Notes: generated from the sequence alone by a model not told the origin. 64,000 bases of DNA from Tessaracoccus coleopterorum (GCF_011174705.1 NZ_JAANIJ010000001.1:186001-250000); one strand, 5' to 3'. Shown: positions 9,799 to 20,676, counted from the stretch's first letter. Program-made: numbers and translations.

Positions 9799-10946
9799 TC
9801 AGCCTCCCGAGACGCCGATCTCGGCGTCCGCCAGGTCGAGGTCACAGCCCGAGGTGTCGTCGTACCAGCCGTAGGGCAGCACGACCTTGCCCTCGGGATC
9901 CCTGCCTTCCGCGCGGCGTGCCGAGCTCGGTGACGGGGAACCCGGCGTCGGCGTCGAGCTCAGCGACAAGCCCCTCGAGCTCCGCCATGCTCGAGACCAT
10001 GGCGAACCGGCGGCGCAGCTCACCTACCGGGTAGCCCTTGAAGTACCAGGCCATGTGCTTGCGCAGGTCGGTCAGGCCGTGCCGCTCATCGGACAGGCCC
10101 GCCAGGAGTTCCGCGTGGCGCAGGATCATCCGTCCGACCTCACCCAGCGTGGGGCGCAGCCTCAGCTCCTCGCCCCGGAAGGCGGCGGCGAGGTCACCGA
10201 AGAGCCATGGGCGGCCAAGGCAGCCGCGGCCGATGACGACGCCCGCGCATCCGGTCTGGTCCATCATCTTCAGGGCGTCCTCGGCCTCCCAGATGTCGCC
10301 GTTGCCGAGCACCGGGATGTCGACGGCCTCGACCAGCTCGTGGATGCGCTGCCAGTCAGCCTCTCCCGAGTACGCCTGCTGGACGGTGCGGCCGTGCAGC
10401 GCGATGGCCGCGGCCCCTCCTCCTGGGCGATGCGGCCGGCGTCGAGGAACGTCTCGTGGTCCCTGTCGATGCCGATGCGGGTCTTGATGGTCACGGGCAC
10501 GCCCGACTCGTCTGCCGCCCGCACCGTCTCACGGACGATGGCGCGCAGCCGGTCACGCTTGTAAGGCAGCACTCCCCGCCACCCTTGCGGGTGACCTTCG
10601 GCACCGGGCAGCCGAAGTTGAGGTCGATGTGATCGACGGAGAAGTCGCGGATGAGGATGCGGGCGGCGTCGGCCATCACGTCGGGATCGACCCCGTACAG
10701 CTGCACCGAGCGGGTGGTCTCGCCCGGGTCGAACTGCAGCATGGCGTGCGTCTTGTGATCTCCAACCACGAGCCCGCGCGAGGTGATCATCTCGCACACG
10801 TAGAGGCCCGCACCCTGCTCGCGGCAGAGCTGCCGGTAGGCCGCGTTCGTGACCCCGGCCATGGGAGCGAGCACCACGGGCAGGTCGACGACGACGGCGT
10901 CGCGTCGGCTCGGCGCGTGCAGGCGCAGCGGGGCTACGGAAGGCAT
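9799..10946 (-). CDS. dusB: tRNA-dihydrouridine synthase (three frame breaks)
   Basis: FMN enzyme that reduces uridines in the tRNA D loop. Starts at ATG 10946 (MPSVAPLRLHAPSRR). The TIM barrel carries VVLAPMAGVTNAAYRQLC, VQLYGVDPDVMADAA, DHIDLNFGCPVPKVTRKGGG (the NxGCP catalytic Cys) and, after one missing G near 10576, VLPYKRDRLRAIV and VTIKTRIGID. After a second break near 10415 come PVLGNGDIWEAEDALKM and VVIGRGCLGRPWLF, the phosphate-binding end of the barrel. A third break near 9912 leads to PYGWYDDTSGCDLDL. About 380 residues fits actinobacterial DusB. The position next to gltA has no obvious functional link. Confidence 0.93.
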
Positions 10947-11015
10947 GACTCTCCTGGGATGGGCCGACCCGGGAAGTTTACGCCGCCCGGCCCGGAGGCC
11001 GGCAATCGAAGCCGC

Positions 11016-13145
11016 TCAGATGCGCTCCAGCTCGAACAGCACCGCCGTCTCCGGCAGCAGCTGTGGGCGCGGATCCCCACCGTGGACAGCACCGAGCCGG
11101 TCAGCTCGAGCGGGGCTGCCTCCCACCGTGGCGGGCCTCCGGCGGCACCGGCTGCCGGTCGATGGCAGTGACGCGGTAGCGCGCCGCCGGATCGAGGCCG
11201 GGGAACCGGAGCATGCCGAGGTTGCCCAGCGGCGAGGCCGCCAGCTGCGACAGCGAGAAGATGGCCTTGCGGGAGGCGACGACGCCCTTGAAGTAGACGG
11301 AGGGATCGGGCAGGTCGACGCGGATCATGTCGCCGCCGAGCAGCACCGCCCGGTTGGCCTTGTACCAGTCGATCCACCAGCCGAGCTCGGCGAGTTCCTC
11401 CTCGTCGGCCTGGGCGAGGTCCCATTCGATCCCGAAATGACCGAACACCGCGGTGGCGGCCCGGAACGAAAGGTCGTGCCAGCGGCCGGTGGTGTGGGAG
11501 CGACCCGATGCGACGTGACTGCCCTGGAACTCCGTCGGGATCAGCTGGCTTGTCCACCACAGCATCCGCTGCCGCTCCGCCGGGTCGATGATGTCGGACA
11601 CCCAGACGCGCTCCGCGCGCTTGAGCACCTCCAGGTCGACGCGGCTTCCACCGGAGCTGCACGACTCGAACTCGACCTCCGGGTGCCGGGCGCGCAGGGC
11701 GTCGAGGAGCCGGTAGAAGGCCTCGGTCTGGGCGTGCACCGCCGCCCGCCCGCCCGGGCGGTGCCTGCGTCGAGGAGGTCGCGGTTGTGGTCCCACTTGA
11801 CGTAGCCGATGCGGTACCCACTCAGCACCGCGTCGACCTGTGAGAAGACGTGCTGCCAGGCCGCGTCGATGCTGAGGTTGAGGATCTGCTGGTTGCGCGC
11901 CCGCAGCGGCAGCCTGCCCTTGGGCGCCATGATCCACTCGGGGTGGGCGCGGGCGACGTCGGAGTCCTCGTTGACGGCCTCCGGCTCGAACCAGAGCCCG
12001 AACTCCATGCCGAGGTCGACCACGCGGTCGACGAGCGGGTGCAGGCCGTCGGGCCAGACGTCGGCGGACACCACCCAGTCGCCGAGCCCCGACCGGTCGT
12101 TGCGGCGCGACCCGAACCAGCCGTCATCGAGCACGAAGCGCTCGACTCCGAGCCGGGCTGCGCGCTCCGCCAGGTCGGTGAGGCGGGCGGCGTCGTGATC
12201 GAAGTAGACGGCCTCCACACATTGAGCGTGACGGGTCGGTCGACGCCGGGGCGTGCGGCAGGGCCCGGAGGAAGTCGTGGTAGCGACGGGCGACGGCGTC
12301 CAGCCCGTCGCCGTAGGAGAAGTAGAGCCACGGGCCGCGGTAACTCGCGCCCCGTGCCAGGCGGCCCTCGCCCGCCAGCAGCAGTTCGCCACCGGAGAGC
12401 ACCTGGACGCCGTTGAGGTCGCGTTCGGCCTGGTGGATGTGGTTGCCGCTCCAGGCAGTGTGAACGGCCCACGTCTCACCGGAGCCGTGCCCGAAGCCGG
12501 GCACCCCAGGTGCAGCACGTAGGCGGCGTCGGGGCCGGTGCGGCCGTGGCGGCCCTCCCGACGGTGCTGTCCAACCGTCATGGGCACCCGTTGCGGGAAG
12601 CGCTCGACGCCCCAGCGGCCGGAGAAGTCGAGGACCTCGTCCGCCCGCCCGGGCACGGGAGGGAGAGGGTCAGTTCGTCGACCTGGAAGACGCCCTCTGC
12701 GAGGTTGGTCACCGTGGCGCGCGCGGCGACGAGTCCCTGCGGGGTGAGTTCCACCTCGAGGAGCAGCCCGAGGCCGGCGTCGGCGGCGGTGGCTTCGAAC
12801 GACACGGTCGCGGCACCCGCGCTCACGTGTCCGCCGACCTCGAGGCCGTCCAGGAGCACCCGGTCGACCCGCCAGTCCGGCGTCCAATCGGCCCCGTCAC
12901 GCGATCCGATCAGCCCTGGGCGCAGGACGATGCCGTCGCGGCCCTCCAGCAACAGCCCATACCGCAGCGGGGAATCGGGCTGGCTCGCCATCACCGGCAG
13001 TTCCTCGGCCACGAGGAGCGCGTCGATGTCTGCGGGACCAACTTCACCGGGTCGCTCCCCAGTGCAGGACGCGTGGGAGGCGGCCCTCCTCGACGGTGAG
13101 GATGATGCCGACGTCGGAGGCCCTGAGCGCGATGGTTGTGAACAT
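11016..13145 (-). CDS. Alpha-galactosidase, glycoside hydrolase family 36 (many frame breaks)
   Basis: About 710 residues, the normal GH36 length. ATG at 13145 gives MFTTIALRASDVGII; the stop is at 11016-11018 after LLPETAVLFELERI. The N-terminal beta domain is followed by the catalytic barrel: FVLDDGWFGSRRND, LWFEPEAVNEDSD, YVKWDHNRD with the nucleophile Asp, and FESCSSGGSRVDLEVL then WVSDIIDPAERQRM with the acid/base Asp. It would remove terminal alpha-galactose from melibiose- or raffinose-type sugars, in the cytoplasm since no signal peptide is seen. Breaks lie near 13050, 12655, 12510, 12220, 11760 and 11090. It follows the ABM-domain gene by 14 nt, so the two are probably co-transcribed. 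Confidence 0.93.
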
Positions 13146-13159
13146 GTTGGTCGGTCTCC

Positions 13160-13458
13160 TCAGTTGATCCGCGGCAGGTTGGAGCCGACCTCGTCGGGCG
13201 GCAGATAGGCGCTCGGCTCATCGATGGCCATCGACAGCAGCGGCGTCAGGAGCATCTTCGCCTCATAGCCGTTGAAGGACCGCCGGTAGGCGCCGACGCT
13301 CTCCCAATGCCCGACGATCGCCCACAGGTCGGGGTCGTCGAGATTGCGCACGACGTCGATCCCGAGACACCCGGGTCGCTCCGACCACCATTCGACGGCC
13401 GGGCCGCCAGTTCCCCGAAGCGCGGATCGGAGGTCCTGAATCGACTGAAGGCGAGCAT
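13160..13458 (-). CDS. ABM-domain (antibiotic biosynthesis monooxygenase-like) protein, one frame break
   Basis: A small protein of about 100 residues starting MLAFSRFRTSDPRFGEL at 13458. After one missing base near 13400 it continues VEWWSERPGCLGIDVVRNLDDPDLWAIVGHWESVGAYRRSF and ends SAYLPPDEVGSNLPRIN. The pattern of a ferredoxin-like fold with a central Trp and the segment LWAIVGHWESVGAYRRSF is typical of the ABM superfamily, which includes quinol monooxygenases and IsdG-type heme-degrading enzymes. The exact activity cannot be assigned. It lies 14 nt before the alpha-galactosidase gene and is divergent from znuA, with the Zur box 56 bp upstream of its start. Confidence 0.72.
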
Positions 13459-13513
13459 GCGCCGACCCTACCCAATGGAGCGGGGCCGGGTTGACACCCC
13501 AACCCCTCCTTAT

Positions 13514-13528
13514 TGATAATGGTTTTCA
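13514..13528 (+). promoter_or_regulatory. Zur box (zinc-responsive operator)
   Basis: The 15-mer TGATAATGGTTTTCA differs by two bases from the bacterial Zur/Fur-type consensus TGAAAATGATTTTCA. It ends 2 nt before the znuA ATG at 13531, where bound Zur would block transcription or translation start. The operon it precedes encodes a zinc ABC importer and a Fur-family regulator, which makes the assignment strong. It may also affect the divergent ABM gene. Confidence 0.8.
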
Positions 13529-13530
13529 TC

Positions 13531-14473
13531 ATGAAGATCCGCAACGCACTGCTCGTCCCCGCGGCGGCCCTCCTGCTCACGTCCTGCGCGAACGTGGCAC
13601 CCGAGGGACCGCACCCCACGTGATCGCAGCCTTCTACCCTCTGGAATGGGCCGGTTCGCAGGTGCTCGGCGGCCGCGGCACGATCACGACGCTCACCGCA
13701 CCCGGCGCCGAGGCCCACGACCTCGAACTCACGCCGCGTCAGATCGCCTCGCTCGCGGAGGCCGACCTCGTCATCTACCTCAAGGGCTTCCAACCCGCGG
13801 TCGACAACGCCGTGGAGCAGTCCGGGGCCGAGCACATCCTCGACGTCGGCAGCGTGGTCGACCTGATGCCCGTCGAGGAGGAACACGTGCACGGCCATGA
13901 GGACAGCCCGGGCGACGGTGCACACACGGCCGACGACGGCCACGATCACGGCCCGCTCGATCCACACTTCTGGCAGGACCCCGAGCGGATGCAGGCCCTC
14001 GTGACGGCACTCGGCGCGACGCTGGGCGACACCGACCCGGACGGCGCGACGACCTATTCCACGAACGCCGCGACCACCGTCACCGGCCTCGGCACCCTCG
14101 ACCGGGAGTTCGCCTCCGGGCTCGCGGACTGTCGGCGGTCGGCCTTCATCACCACGCACGCGTCGTTCGGCTACCTCGCCGAGCGTTACGATCTCACCGA
14201 GATCGGCATCTCCGGCATCAACCCGGACGAGGAGCCCTCCCCGCCCGCATCGCGGCCGTCCAGTCGGAGGCGAAGGAGCACGGGCTCACCACCATCTTCT
14301 TCGAGACCCTGACCTCCGACGCCGTCGCCCGGGCCATCGCGGGCGACCTGGGCCTCGGGACCGCCGTCCTCGACCCGCTGGAGGGCATCTCGAGTCGCTC
14401 GCCGGGCACGGACTACCCTTCGATCATGCGGGCCAATCTCCAGGCCCTGAGGAGCGCAAATGGCTGCAACTGA
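13531..14473 (+). CDS. znuA: Zinc ABC transporter substrate-binding lipoprotein ZnuA (two frame breaks)
   Basis: Captures zinc outside the membrane for the ZnuBC importer. The start ATG 13531 gives MKIRNALLVPAAALLLTSC, a lipoprotein signal with lipobox LTSC. After one missing base near 13615 the mature chain reads VIAAFYPLEWAGSQVLGG and APGAEAHDLELTPRQ with the first metal His. A His/Asp-rich loop (EEEHVHGHEDS ... DDGHDHG) and DPHFWQDPERM follow, then FITTHASFGYLAERY. After a second break near 14235 comes IFFETLTSDAVARAIAG. The acidic His-rich loop is typical of high-affinity zinc rather than manganese proteins. It overlaps znuC by 14 nt. Confidence 0.92.
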
Positions 14474-15213
14474 CCTCGTCTCGGCGGAGCACCTCTACGT
14501 GTCGATCGGCGGCATGCCGATCCTGCGCGACGTGTCCGTGCGGGTGCGCCAGCACGAGGCCGTCGCGCTGCTCGGCGGCAACGGCTCCGGCAAGTCGACG
14601 CTGGTGCGCACCCTGCTCGGATCCTCCCCCACCAGGAGGGCACCATCTCGCTCTTCGGCGACGAGGTGCCGGGGTTCGGCGACTGGTGGAAGGTCGGCTA
14701 CGTGCCTCAGCACAGCGCGATCTCGGTGCCGAACGCCACCGTCCGCGAGATCGCGTCGGCAGGCAGGCTCGCACACCGTAGACCATTCCAGTGGCTGCGC
14801 CGCTCCGACCGCGAGATCGTCACGCGCAGCCTCGAACAGGTCGACCTCGCGGCCCGGGCAGACTGGCCGTTCAAGTCGCTCTCCGGCGGCCAGAAACAGC
14901 GGGTGCTGATCGCCCGTGCACTCGCCTCCAACCCCGAGCTCCTGATCATGGACGAGCCCTTCGCCGGCGTCGACCTGCACAGCCAGGCCGGGCTCGCCGA
15001 ACTCCTGGGCCGACTGCGGGACGAGGGCCTCGGCATGCTGGTCGTGCTGCACGAACGGGGACCCATGACGGGCATCCTCAACCGGGCCGTCACCCTGTGC
15101 GACGGCCGCATCGTCGACCACGAGCCGCCCTCTGGCGGCGCCTGCATCGACGACACCGATGCCATGCCCGACCCCTCGGCCTCACCGACCCCATCGCAGG
15201 GAGCCTCCAGTGA
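14460..15213 (+). CDS. znuC: Zinc ABC transporter ATP-binding protein ZnuC (two frame breaks)
   Basis: The ATPase subunit of the importer. Starts at ATG 14460 (MAATDLVSAEHLYVSIGG), inside the end of znuA. Walker A is LLGGNGSGKSTLVRTL; after a missing base near 14632 come VGYVPQHSAISVPNATVRE, the ABC signature SLSGGQKQRVLIARAL, Walker B LLIMDEPFAGVDLHSQ and the switch His in VVLHERGPMTG. Near 15172 one more base is missing, after which the frame ends LGLTDPIAGSLQ at the TGA 15211-15213. The length of about 252 residues is normal. The stop overlaps the GTG start of znuB. Confidence 0.92.
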
Positions 15214-16193
15214 TAGATCTGCTCAGCCTCCCCTTCATGCAGCGGGCCCTGATCGCCGCCATCCTGAGCGGGCTGATCGCCCCGCCATCGGCACGTTCAT
15301 CGTGCAGCGGCGGATGTCGCTGCTCGGCGACGGCCTCGGCCACGTCGCCATCATGGGCGTCGGGCTCGCGATGTGGACGGGCTGGGCCCGCTCCCGGTCG
15401 CGGCCGTTGTGTGCGTCACGGGCGCGGTCATCGTCGAACTGCTCCGGCAGAACGGCAAGGCCTCCGGCGATCTCGGCCTGGCGATCCTGTTCTACGGTGG
15501 GCTCGCCTCCGGCGTGCTGATGGCAGGCATGGCCGGACAGGGCACCGGCGGGCTCTCGTCCTACCTGTTCGGGTCGCTCACCACGGTCAGCTCCACCGAC
15601 GTCCTGGTGATCGTGGGCCTGGCAGTGGTGATCCTCGCCGTGACGGTCGGGCTCGCGCCGCGCCTGTTCTCCGTCTCGGTGGACGAGGCGTACTCGCAGG
15701 TGCTCGGCATCCGCGTGCGCTGGCTGAACCTCCTGATCGTGGTGCTCGCCGCTGTCACCGTCACGGTGTCCATGCGCACAGTCGGCCTACTGCTGGTCAG
15801 CGCGCTGATGGTGATCCCGGTCTCGACCGCGCAGCAGGCCTTCGTCGGCTTCTACGCCTCCTTCTTCGGCGCGATGGGATCGGCGTGCTCGCGGCCATCG
15901 GTGGGACGGTGGGGTCGTTCTACCTGGACACCGCCACCGGCGCCACCATCGTCGTGACGGCGATCCTGCTGCTCGGCCTGTCCTGGCTGGTCGGGAAGAG
16001 GCTGCGCAGGGAGGACCGGTTCATCCCGTTCATCGAGGACCACGGGCAGCACGCCCACGAGCCGGCGGAGGCCGACCCGGTGACCGCGCACCAGCACGCC
16101 CACGAACGCACCATCCAGCACGGCGACCATCTCGACTACGTGCATGACGGACACAGGCACGCGCTGCACGGAGACCACTATGACGAGCACTAG
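15210..16193 (+). CDS. znuB: Zinc ABC transporter permease ZnuB with His-rich cytoplasmic tail (three frame breaks)
   Basis: Membrane channel of the ABC-3 family. GTG at 15210 overlaps the znuC stop (GTGA). Family motifs are MQRALIAAILSGLIAP, FIVQRRMSLLGDGLGHVAI and MRTVGLLLVSALMVIPVSTA, with about eight membrane segments. Bases are missing near 15285, 15388 and 15882. The last 50 residues are not membrane-like and hold 14 His (HGQHAHE, HQHAHE, HRHALHGDHYDEH). Such a tail may buffer or pass zinc on the inner side; that is inference. The gene ends at TAG 16191-16193, after the zur ATG. Confidence 0.92.
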   Translation: MIDLLSLPFMQRALIAAILSGLIAPPSARSSCSGGCRCSATASATSPSWASGSRCGRAGPAPGRGRCVRHGRGHRRTAPAERQGLRRSRPGDPVLRWARLRRADGRHGRTGHRRALVLPVRVAHHGQLHRRPGDRGPGSGDPRRDGRARAAPVLRLGGRGVLAGARHPRALAEPPDRGARRCHRHGVHAHSRPTAGQRADGDPGLDRAAGLRRLLRLLLRRDGIGVLAAIGGTVGSFYLDTATGATIVVTAILLLGLSWLVGKRLRREDRFIPFIEDHGQHAHEPAEADPVTAHQHAHERTIQHGDHLDYVHDGHRHALHGDHYDEH

Positions 16194-16583
16194 GCCCACC
16201 AGGCAGACCTGGCAGAAGGCTGCGGTCCGCGACCTCCTCGAGGGGGTGAGGAGTTCCGCACCGCCCAGCAGATCCACGACCAGCTGCGCGGGACAGGCGC
16301 GAAGGTGGGCCTCGCGACCGTATACCGGGCACTGCAGGCGATGGCCGAGGCCGACGAGGTCGACGTGCTGCGCACCCCTGAGGGCGAGGCCGCCTACCGG
16401 GCCTGCTCGTCGGGCCACCACCATCACCTCGTGTGCCGCTCGTGCGGCTACTCCATCGAGATCGCCGCCCACGTGGTGGAGGATTGGGCCGCGTCGGTGG
16501 CCATCGCCCACGGGTTCACCGACACCGGCCACGAGCTGGAGATCTTCGGGCTCTGCGGGAACTGCTCTCAGCGCTCGAAATAG
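16180..16583 (+). CDS. zur: Fur-family zinc uptake regulator Zur (one frame break)
   Basis: Zinc-sensing repressor of about 135 residues. ATG at 16180 (MTSTRPTRQTWQKAA) overlaps the end of znuB. The winged helix reads VRDLLEG, then after one missing G near 16247 FRTAQQIHDQLRGTGAKVGLATVYRALQAMA. Zinc ligands are in RACSSGHHHHLVCRSCGYSIEI and LCGNCSQRS, two CxxC pairs that form the structural site, and the HHHH stretch is typical of Zur rather than Fur. As the last gene of the znu operon behind a Zur box it is expected to repress its own expression. Its 3' end overlaps convergent recO by 16 nt. Confidence 0.92.
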
Positions 16584-17287
16584 GGAAGCGACCTGAGCGC
16601 GCGGTCCAGATGCCACGTCGCGTAGGCGACAACCATGCCGTCGACGCGCGTCGCGACGTTGCGGGCGTGGCGACGGCGTGCTCCCAGTTCCCGGAGAGCA
16701 GGGCGCCGAGGTGGGCGCAGTCCTCCGACTCCAGCGTTGCGGAGCCGGGGGTGCGGCAAGACGTGCACACCGCGCCTCCCCCTGCGGCGAGAACCAGCGC
16801 ACGTCGTGGGAGCTGCACCCGGCGCAGTCGGTCGTCGCGAGGCCGTAGCCGGCGATCGCGAGGGCCCGCAGGAGGAACGAGTCGACGATCAGCGGCGCGG
16901 GCAGGTCGCCGCGTTCCAGCGCCAGAAGCGCGCCCAACAACAGCAGGTACTGCTGCAGCGACGGCGTGCGTTCCTCGGACACCAGCCGGTCGGCCGTCTC
17001 CACCAGCACCTGCGCCGCAGTGAACCGGGAGTAGTCGGCCGCGAGCCTGCTTGCGTGCAGCGCCTCCACCTGGGTGATCACCTCGAGTGAGCCGCGGCCC
17101 TCCGCGAACTGGATGTCCACGTGGCTGAACGGCTCGAGCCTGCCGCCGAACCTGCTTGAGGTGCGTCGCACCCCTTCGCGACGGCGCGCACCTTCCCGTG
17201 GGTGCGCGTCAACAGCGTGATGATGCGGTCGGCCTCACCGAGCAGGTGGGTCCGCAGCACCACGGCTTCGTCACGGTAGGTGGGCAC
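16568..17287 (-). CDS. recO: DNA repair protein RecO (several frame breaks)
   Basis: Recombination mediator that helps RecA load at gaps. GTG at 17287 gives [28 protein letters not shown], the OB-fold start of RecO. After a break near 17155: [32 protein letters not shown], then helices [16 protein letters not shown] and [19 protein letters not shown], part of the four-Cys zinc motif. Further breaks near 16790 and 16700 lead to the end [17 protein letters not shown] at 16568. About 240 residues fits. The recO-uppS neighbourhood next to znu/zur is conserved in Streptomyces. It is divergent from uppS. Confidence 0.92.
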
Positions 17288-17317
17288 GGGCCGAGTCTAG
17301 GCGGCTACCCTGAGGGT

Positions 17318-18080
17318 GTGCCTCAGCCTCGCCGTCGTCCCACGCCCCACCCCAGCGGTGCCGTGGCGCCGATCATCCCGCGAGGGCGCTCCCGCGGCAC
17401 GTGGCGATCGTGATGGACGGCAACGGGCGCTGGGCGAAGGAACGCGGGCTGAAGCGCACCGAGGGCACGCGATGGGCGAGGCGTCGCTGCTGGACGTGAT
17501 CCACGGCGCCATCGAGCTCGGCATCCCCTACCTGTCCGCCTACGCGTTCTCGACCGAGAACTGGAAGCGGTCGCCGGACGAGGTGCGGTGGCTGATGGGC
17601 TTCAACCGCGACGTGATCCACCGTCGCCGCGACGAGCTGAACGAGCTCGGGGTGAGGATCCGCTGGGCGGGTCGCAGGCCGCGCCTGTGGGGCTCGGTGA
17701 TCCGCGAACTCGAGGTCGCCGAGGAGATGAGCAGCGGGAACGACACCCTGACCCTGCAGTTCTGCGTCAACTACGGCGGACGGGCCGAGATCGTCGACGC
17801 GGCCCGTGAGATCGCCCGCCTCGCCGCCGCGGGGAGACTGGACCCGGAACGGCTGACGGAGGCCCGCTTCGCGAAGTTCCTCGACGAGCCGGAGATCCCG
17901 GACGTCGACCTGTTCCTGCGGTCGTCGGGTGAGCAGCGCACGTCGAACTTCCTGCTGTGGCAGTCGGCCTACGCCGAGTTCATCTTCCTCGACCGGCTGT
18001 GGCCGGACTTCGACCGTCGTGACCTGTGGGGCGCGGTCGAGCAGTACGTGACGCGGGAGCGGCGGTTCGGCACCGCCTAG
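17318..18080 (+). CDS. uppS: Isoprenyl (undecaprenyl) diphosphate synthase (two frame breaks)
   Basis: Cis-prenyltransferase that builds the C50/C55 lipid carrier for cell wall synthesis. GTG at 17318 gives [18 protein letters not shown]; after one missing base near 17398 the hallmark [18 protein letters not shown] appears with the catalytic Asp. After a second break near 17467 the frame is clean: [34 protein letters not shown] and the C-terminal [25 protein letters not shown] then LWPDF, the conserved RxSGExRxSNFLxWQ block. It ends at 18080. It is divergent from recO and meets the helicase gene tail to tail. Confidence 0.94.
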
Positions 18081-18085
18081 CCGCG

Positions 18086-20628
18086 TCAGTCGAGTCGCTC
18101 GAACGCGGTGGCCCGCACGATCGCGGCTCCGGCCGCGTCGCTGGCGGGCAGGTCGACGTCGGCGATGATCCGCCAGTCGTGGTTGCCCGCCGGGTCGTCG
18201 ATGATCTGGGTGACCCGCCAGTGCTCCCTGCCCTTGTCGATCCCGAACATCTGCGGGCCGCGGGCGGCGCCACCGGTGCCGATGTCGTCGTGCTCGTCCC
18301 AGTACCCGGCGAGAGCGTCGTCCCAGGCCGCGGCGTCCATCGCCACCTCGAGCGGAGGGTCGGCCAGGTGCGCGGCGGCCGCCTCGAGGGCGCCGAGTTC
18401 CTCCCACCGGTCGAGCGCGGCCAGTTCGACGCGTCGGAACATGGCGGTGCGGATCATCGCGGTGAAGGCGCGCTCGTTACCGGTGACCGGTCGCGGCGGG
18501 GCGGCGGGGCCCCTGCGCCGCGAGCTCGGCGGCCGCGGCCACCTTGTCCGGGTCGGTCAGCGCCTCCCACTCGTCGAGCAGGGACGAGTCGGTCTGACGC
18601 ACCGTCTCCCCAGCCACTCGACGAGGTCGTCGAAGCTCTCGTTGCGGAAGTGCTCGGGCACGGTGTGACGGAGCACGCGGTAGGCGTCTGACAGATACCT
18701 GAGCACGGTGCCCTCGCTGCGCTGCAGCTTGTAGAACGAGATGAACTGCGTGAAGTTCATGGCGCGCTCCCACATGTCGCGCACCACCGCCTTGGGCGAC
18801 AACGCCGAGGCATCCACCCACGGATGCGACTGGGAGTAGATGCCGATGGCGTGTTCGAGCAGCTCGGCGTGCGGCTTCGGCCAGGTGACGTTCTCGAGAA
18901 GTTCCATCCGCTCCTCGTACTCGACGCCGTCGGCCTTCATCTGTGCGACGGCCTCGCCGCGCGCCTGGAACTGCTGGCCGAGCAGCACCTGGAACGGATC
19001 TTCGAGCACCGCCTCCATGATGGACACGACGTCGAGGTGGTAGGTCGGCGAGTCACTGTCGAGCAGTTCGAGCGACGCGACGGCGAACGGCGCGAGCGGC
19101 TGATTGAGGGCGAAGTCGTCTCCGATGGCATCGGACATCACGCACCAGCCGCCGTGGGGTCCGGTTCGTGCAGCTTCACCAGCACGCCCGAGTTCAGGAG
19201 GCCACGGGTCAGCGCGAGGGCATGCCGATTGAGGGCTCGGCGCCGATCGGGCGACTCATGGCTGGTGTCGATGAGGTGGCGCATCGCCTCGTAGCTGTTG
19301 CCCGGGCGCTGCGCGATGTTGAGGATCATCGAGTGGGTGACCTGCATCCGGCTGGTCAGGTTCTCCGGCTCGGCCACGATGATCTTCTCGTAGCCCTCCT
19401 CCGTCCAGCCGACGAAGCCCTCCGGCGGCTTGCGCCGCACCACCTTCCTGCGCTTCTTCGGGTCATCGCCCGCCTTGGCGAGGGCGCGCTCGTTCTCGAT
19501 GACATGTTCCGGGGCCTGCACGGCGACGAAGCCGACCGTGTCGAAGCCGGCCCTCCCGGCCCGCCCGGCGATCTGGTGGAACTCTCGGGAGCGGAGCTTG
19601 CGCACGCGGGTGCCGTCGTACTTCGCGAGACCGGTGAACAACACGGTGCGGATGGGCACGTTGATGCCGACGCCGAGGGTGTCGGTGCCGCAGATCACCT
19701 TCAGCAGCCCCGTCTGCGCGAGCTGCTCCACGAGGCGTCGGTACTTCGGCAGCATGCCCGCGTGGTGTACCCCGATGCCGCGGCGCACCAGCCCCGACAG
19801 GATCTTCCCGAAGCCGGGCCCGAAGCGGAAGGCGCCGATCTCGTCGGCGATGCGGTCCGCGTCATGGCGCGTGATGAGGTTGACGCTCAGCATCCCCTGG
19901 GCCCGCTCCAGCGCCTCGGCCTGCGTGAAGTGGACGATGTAGACCGGAGCCTTCATCTCCTGGACGAGGTCGACGACCTTCTCCTGGATCGGGTCATCGA
20001 CCACTCGAACACGAGCGGTACGGGACGCTCTGCGTCGTCGATCAGGCTGGTCGACCGGCCGGTGCGTTCGCTGAGCTGCCGCGACATCTCCTCCACGTCC
20101 CCGAGCGTGGCGCTCATCAGGAGAAACTGGGCCTGCGGAAGTTCGAGCAACGGCACCTGCCACGCCCAGCCGCGGTCAGGCTCCGAGTAGAAGTGGAATT
20201 CGTCGGCGATGACCATGCCGACGTCGGCCCCTCGCCCTCGCGCAGGGCGATGTTGGCGAGCACCTCCGCGGTGCAGCAGATGATGGGCGCGTCGGCGTTG
20301 ACGGAGGCGTCGCCCGTTACCATTCCGACGTTCTCGGCGCCGAAGACCTGGCACAGGGAGAAGAACTTCTCACTGACGAGCGCCTTGATGGGCGCGGTGT
20401 AGAAGCTGACCCGGTCGGTGGCGAGCGCCGCGAAGTGCGCGGCCAGCGCCACCATCGACTTGCCCGACCCGGTGGGGTCGCGAGGATCAGGTTGTTGCCC
20501 GAGAACAGCTCGATGGAGGCCTCGTCCTGGTGCGGGTAGAGAGAGATTCCCTGCTCCACGGCCCACGCAGAGAAATGTTCGTACAGGGTGTCGGCGTCAC
20601 CGGAGACGCGGTCGGTGAGCTTGGGCAT
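18086..20628 (-). CDS. DEAD/DEAH-box helicase with C-terminal DUF3516 (about six frame breaks)
   Basis: A superfamily 2 helicase of about 848 residues. ATG 20628 gives MPKLTDRVSGDADTLYEHF. The motor shows LYPHQDEASIELFSGNN, Walker A TGSGKSMVALAAH, VIADEFHFYSEPDRG (DEFH in place of DExH), QFLLMSATLGDVEEM, KVICGTDTLGVGIN and FHQIAGRAGRAGFDT. After the motor comes the DUF3516 part: DDFALNQPLAPFAVASLELLD, then FTQFISFYKLQRSEG and, after breaks near 18612 and 18480, MFRRVELAALDRWEEL and a final NTF2-like stretch ending TAFERLD. The break at 19138-19141 makes it look like two overlapping genes, but the family is one chain. Its substrate, probably RNA, is unknown. Confidence 0.85.
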
Positions 20629-20676
20629 GGGCACCACCCTACCGGCGGCGCCGGGGAACGCCGTCCGGTGGAGGGC

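Noticed and set aside
15852..17171. Minus-strand open frame of 439 codons across zur and znuB
   Set aside because: Only the part within recO (about 16790-17155) is real; the rest is antisense to zur and znuB and exists because a lost base removed the recO frame from its true path.
19138..19141. Two separate overlapping genes (helicase and DUF3516 protein) joined by GTGA
   Set aside because: The family is a single chain of about 850 residues, and one missing base at this point restores it. The apparent overlap is a by-product of the break.
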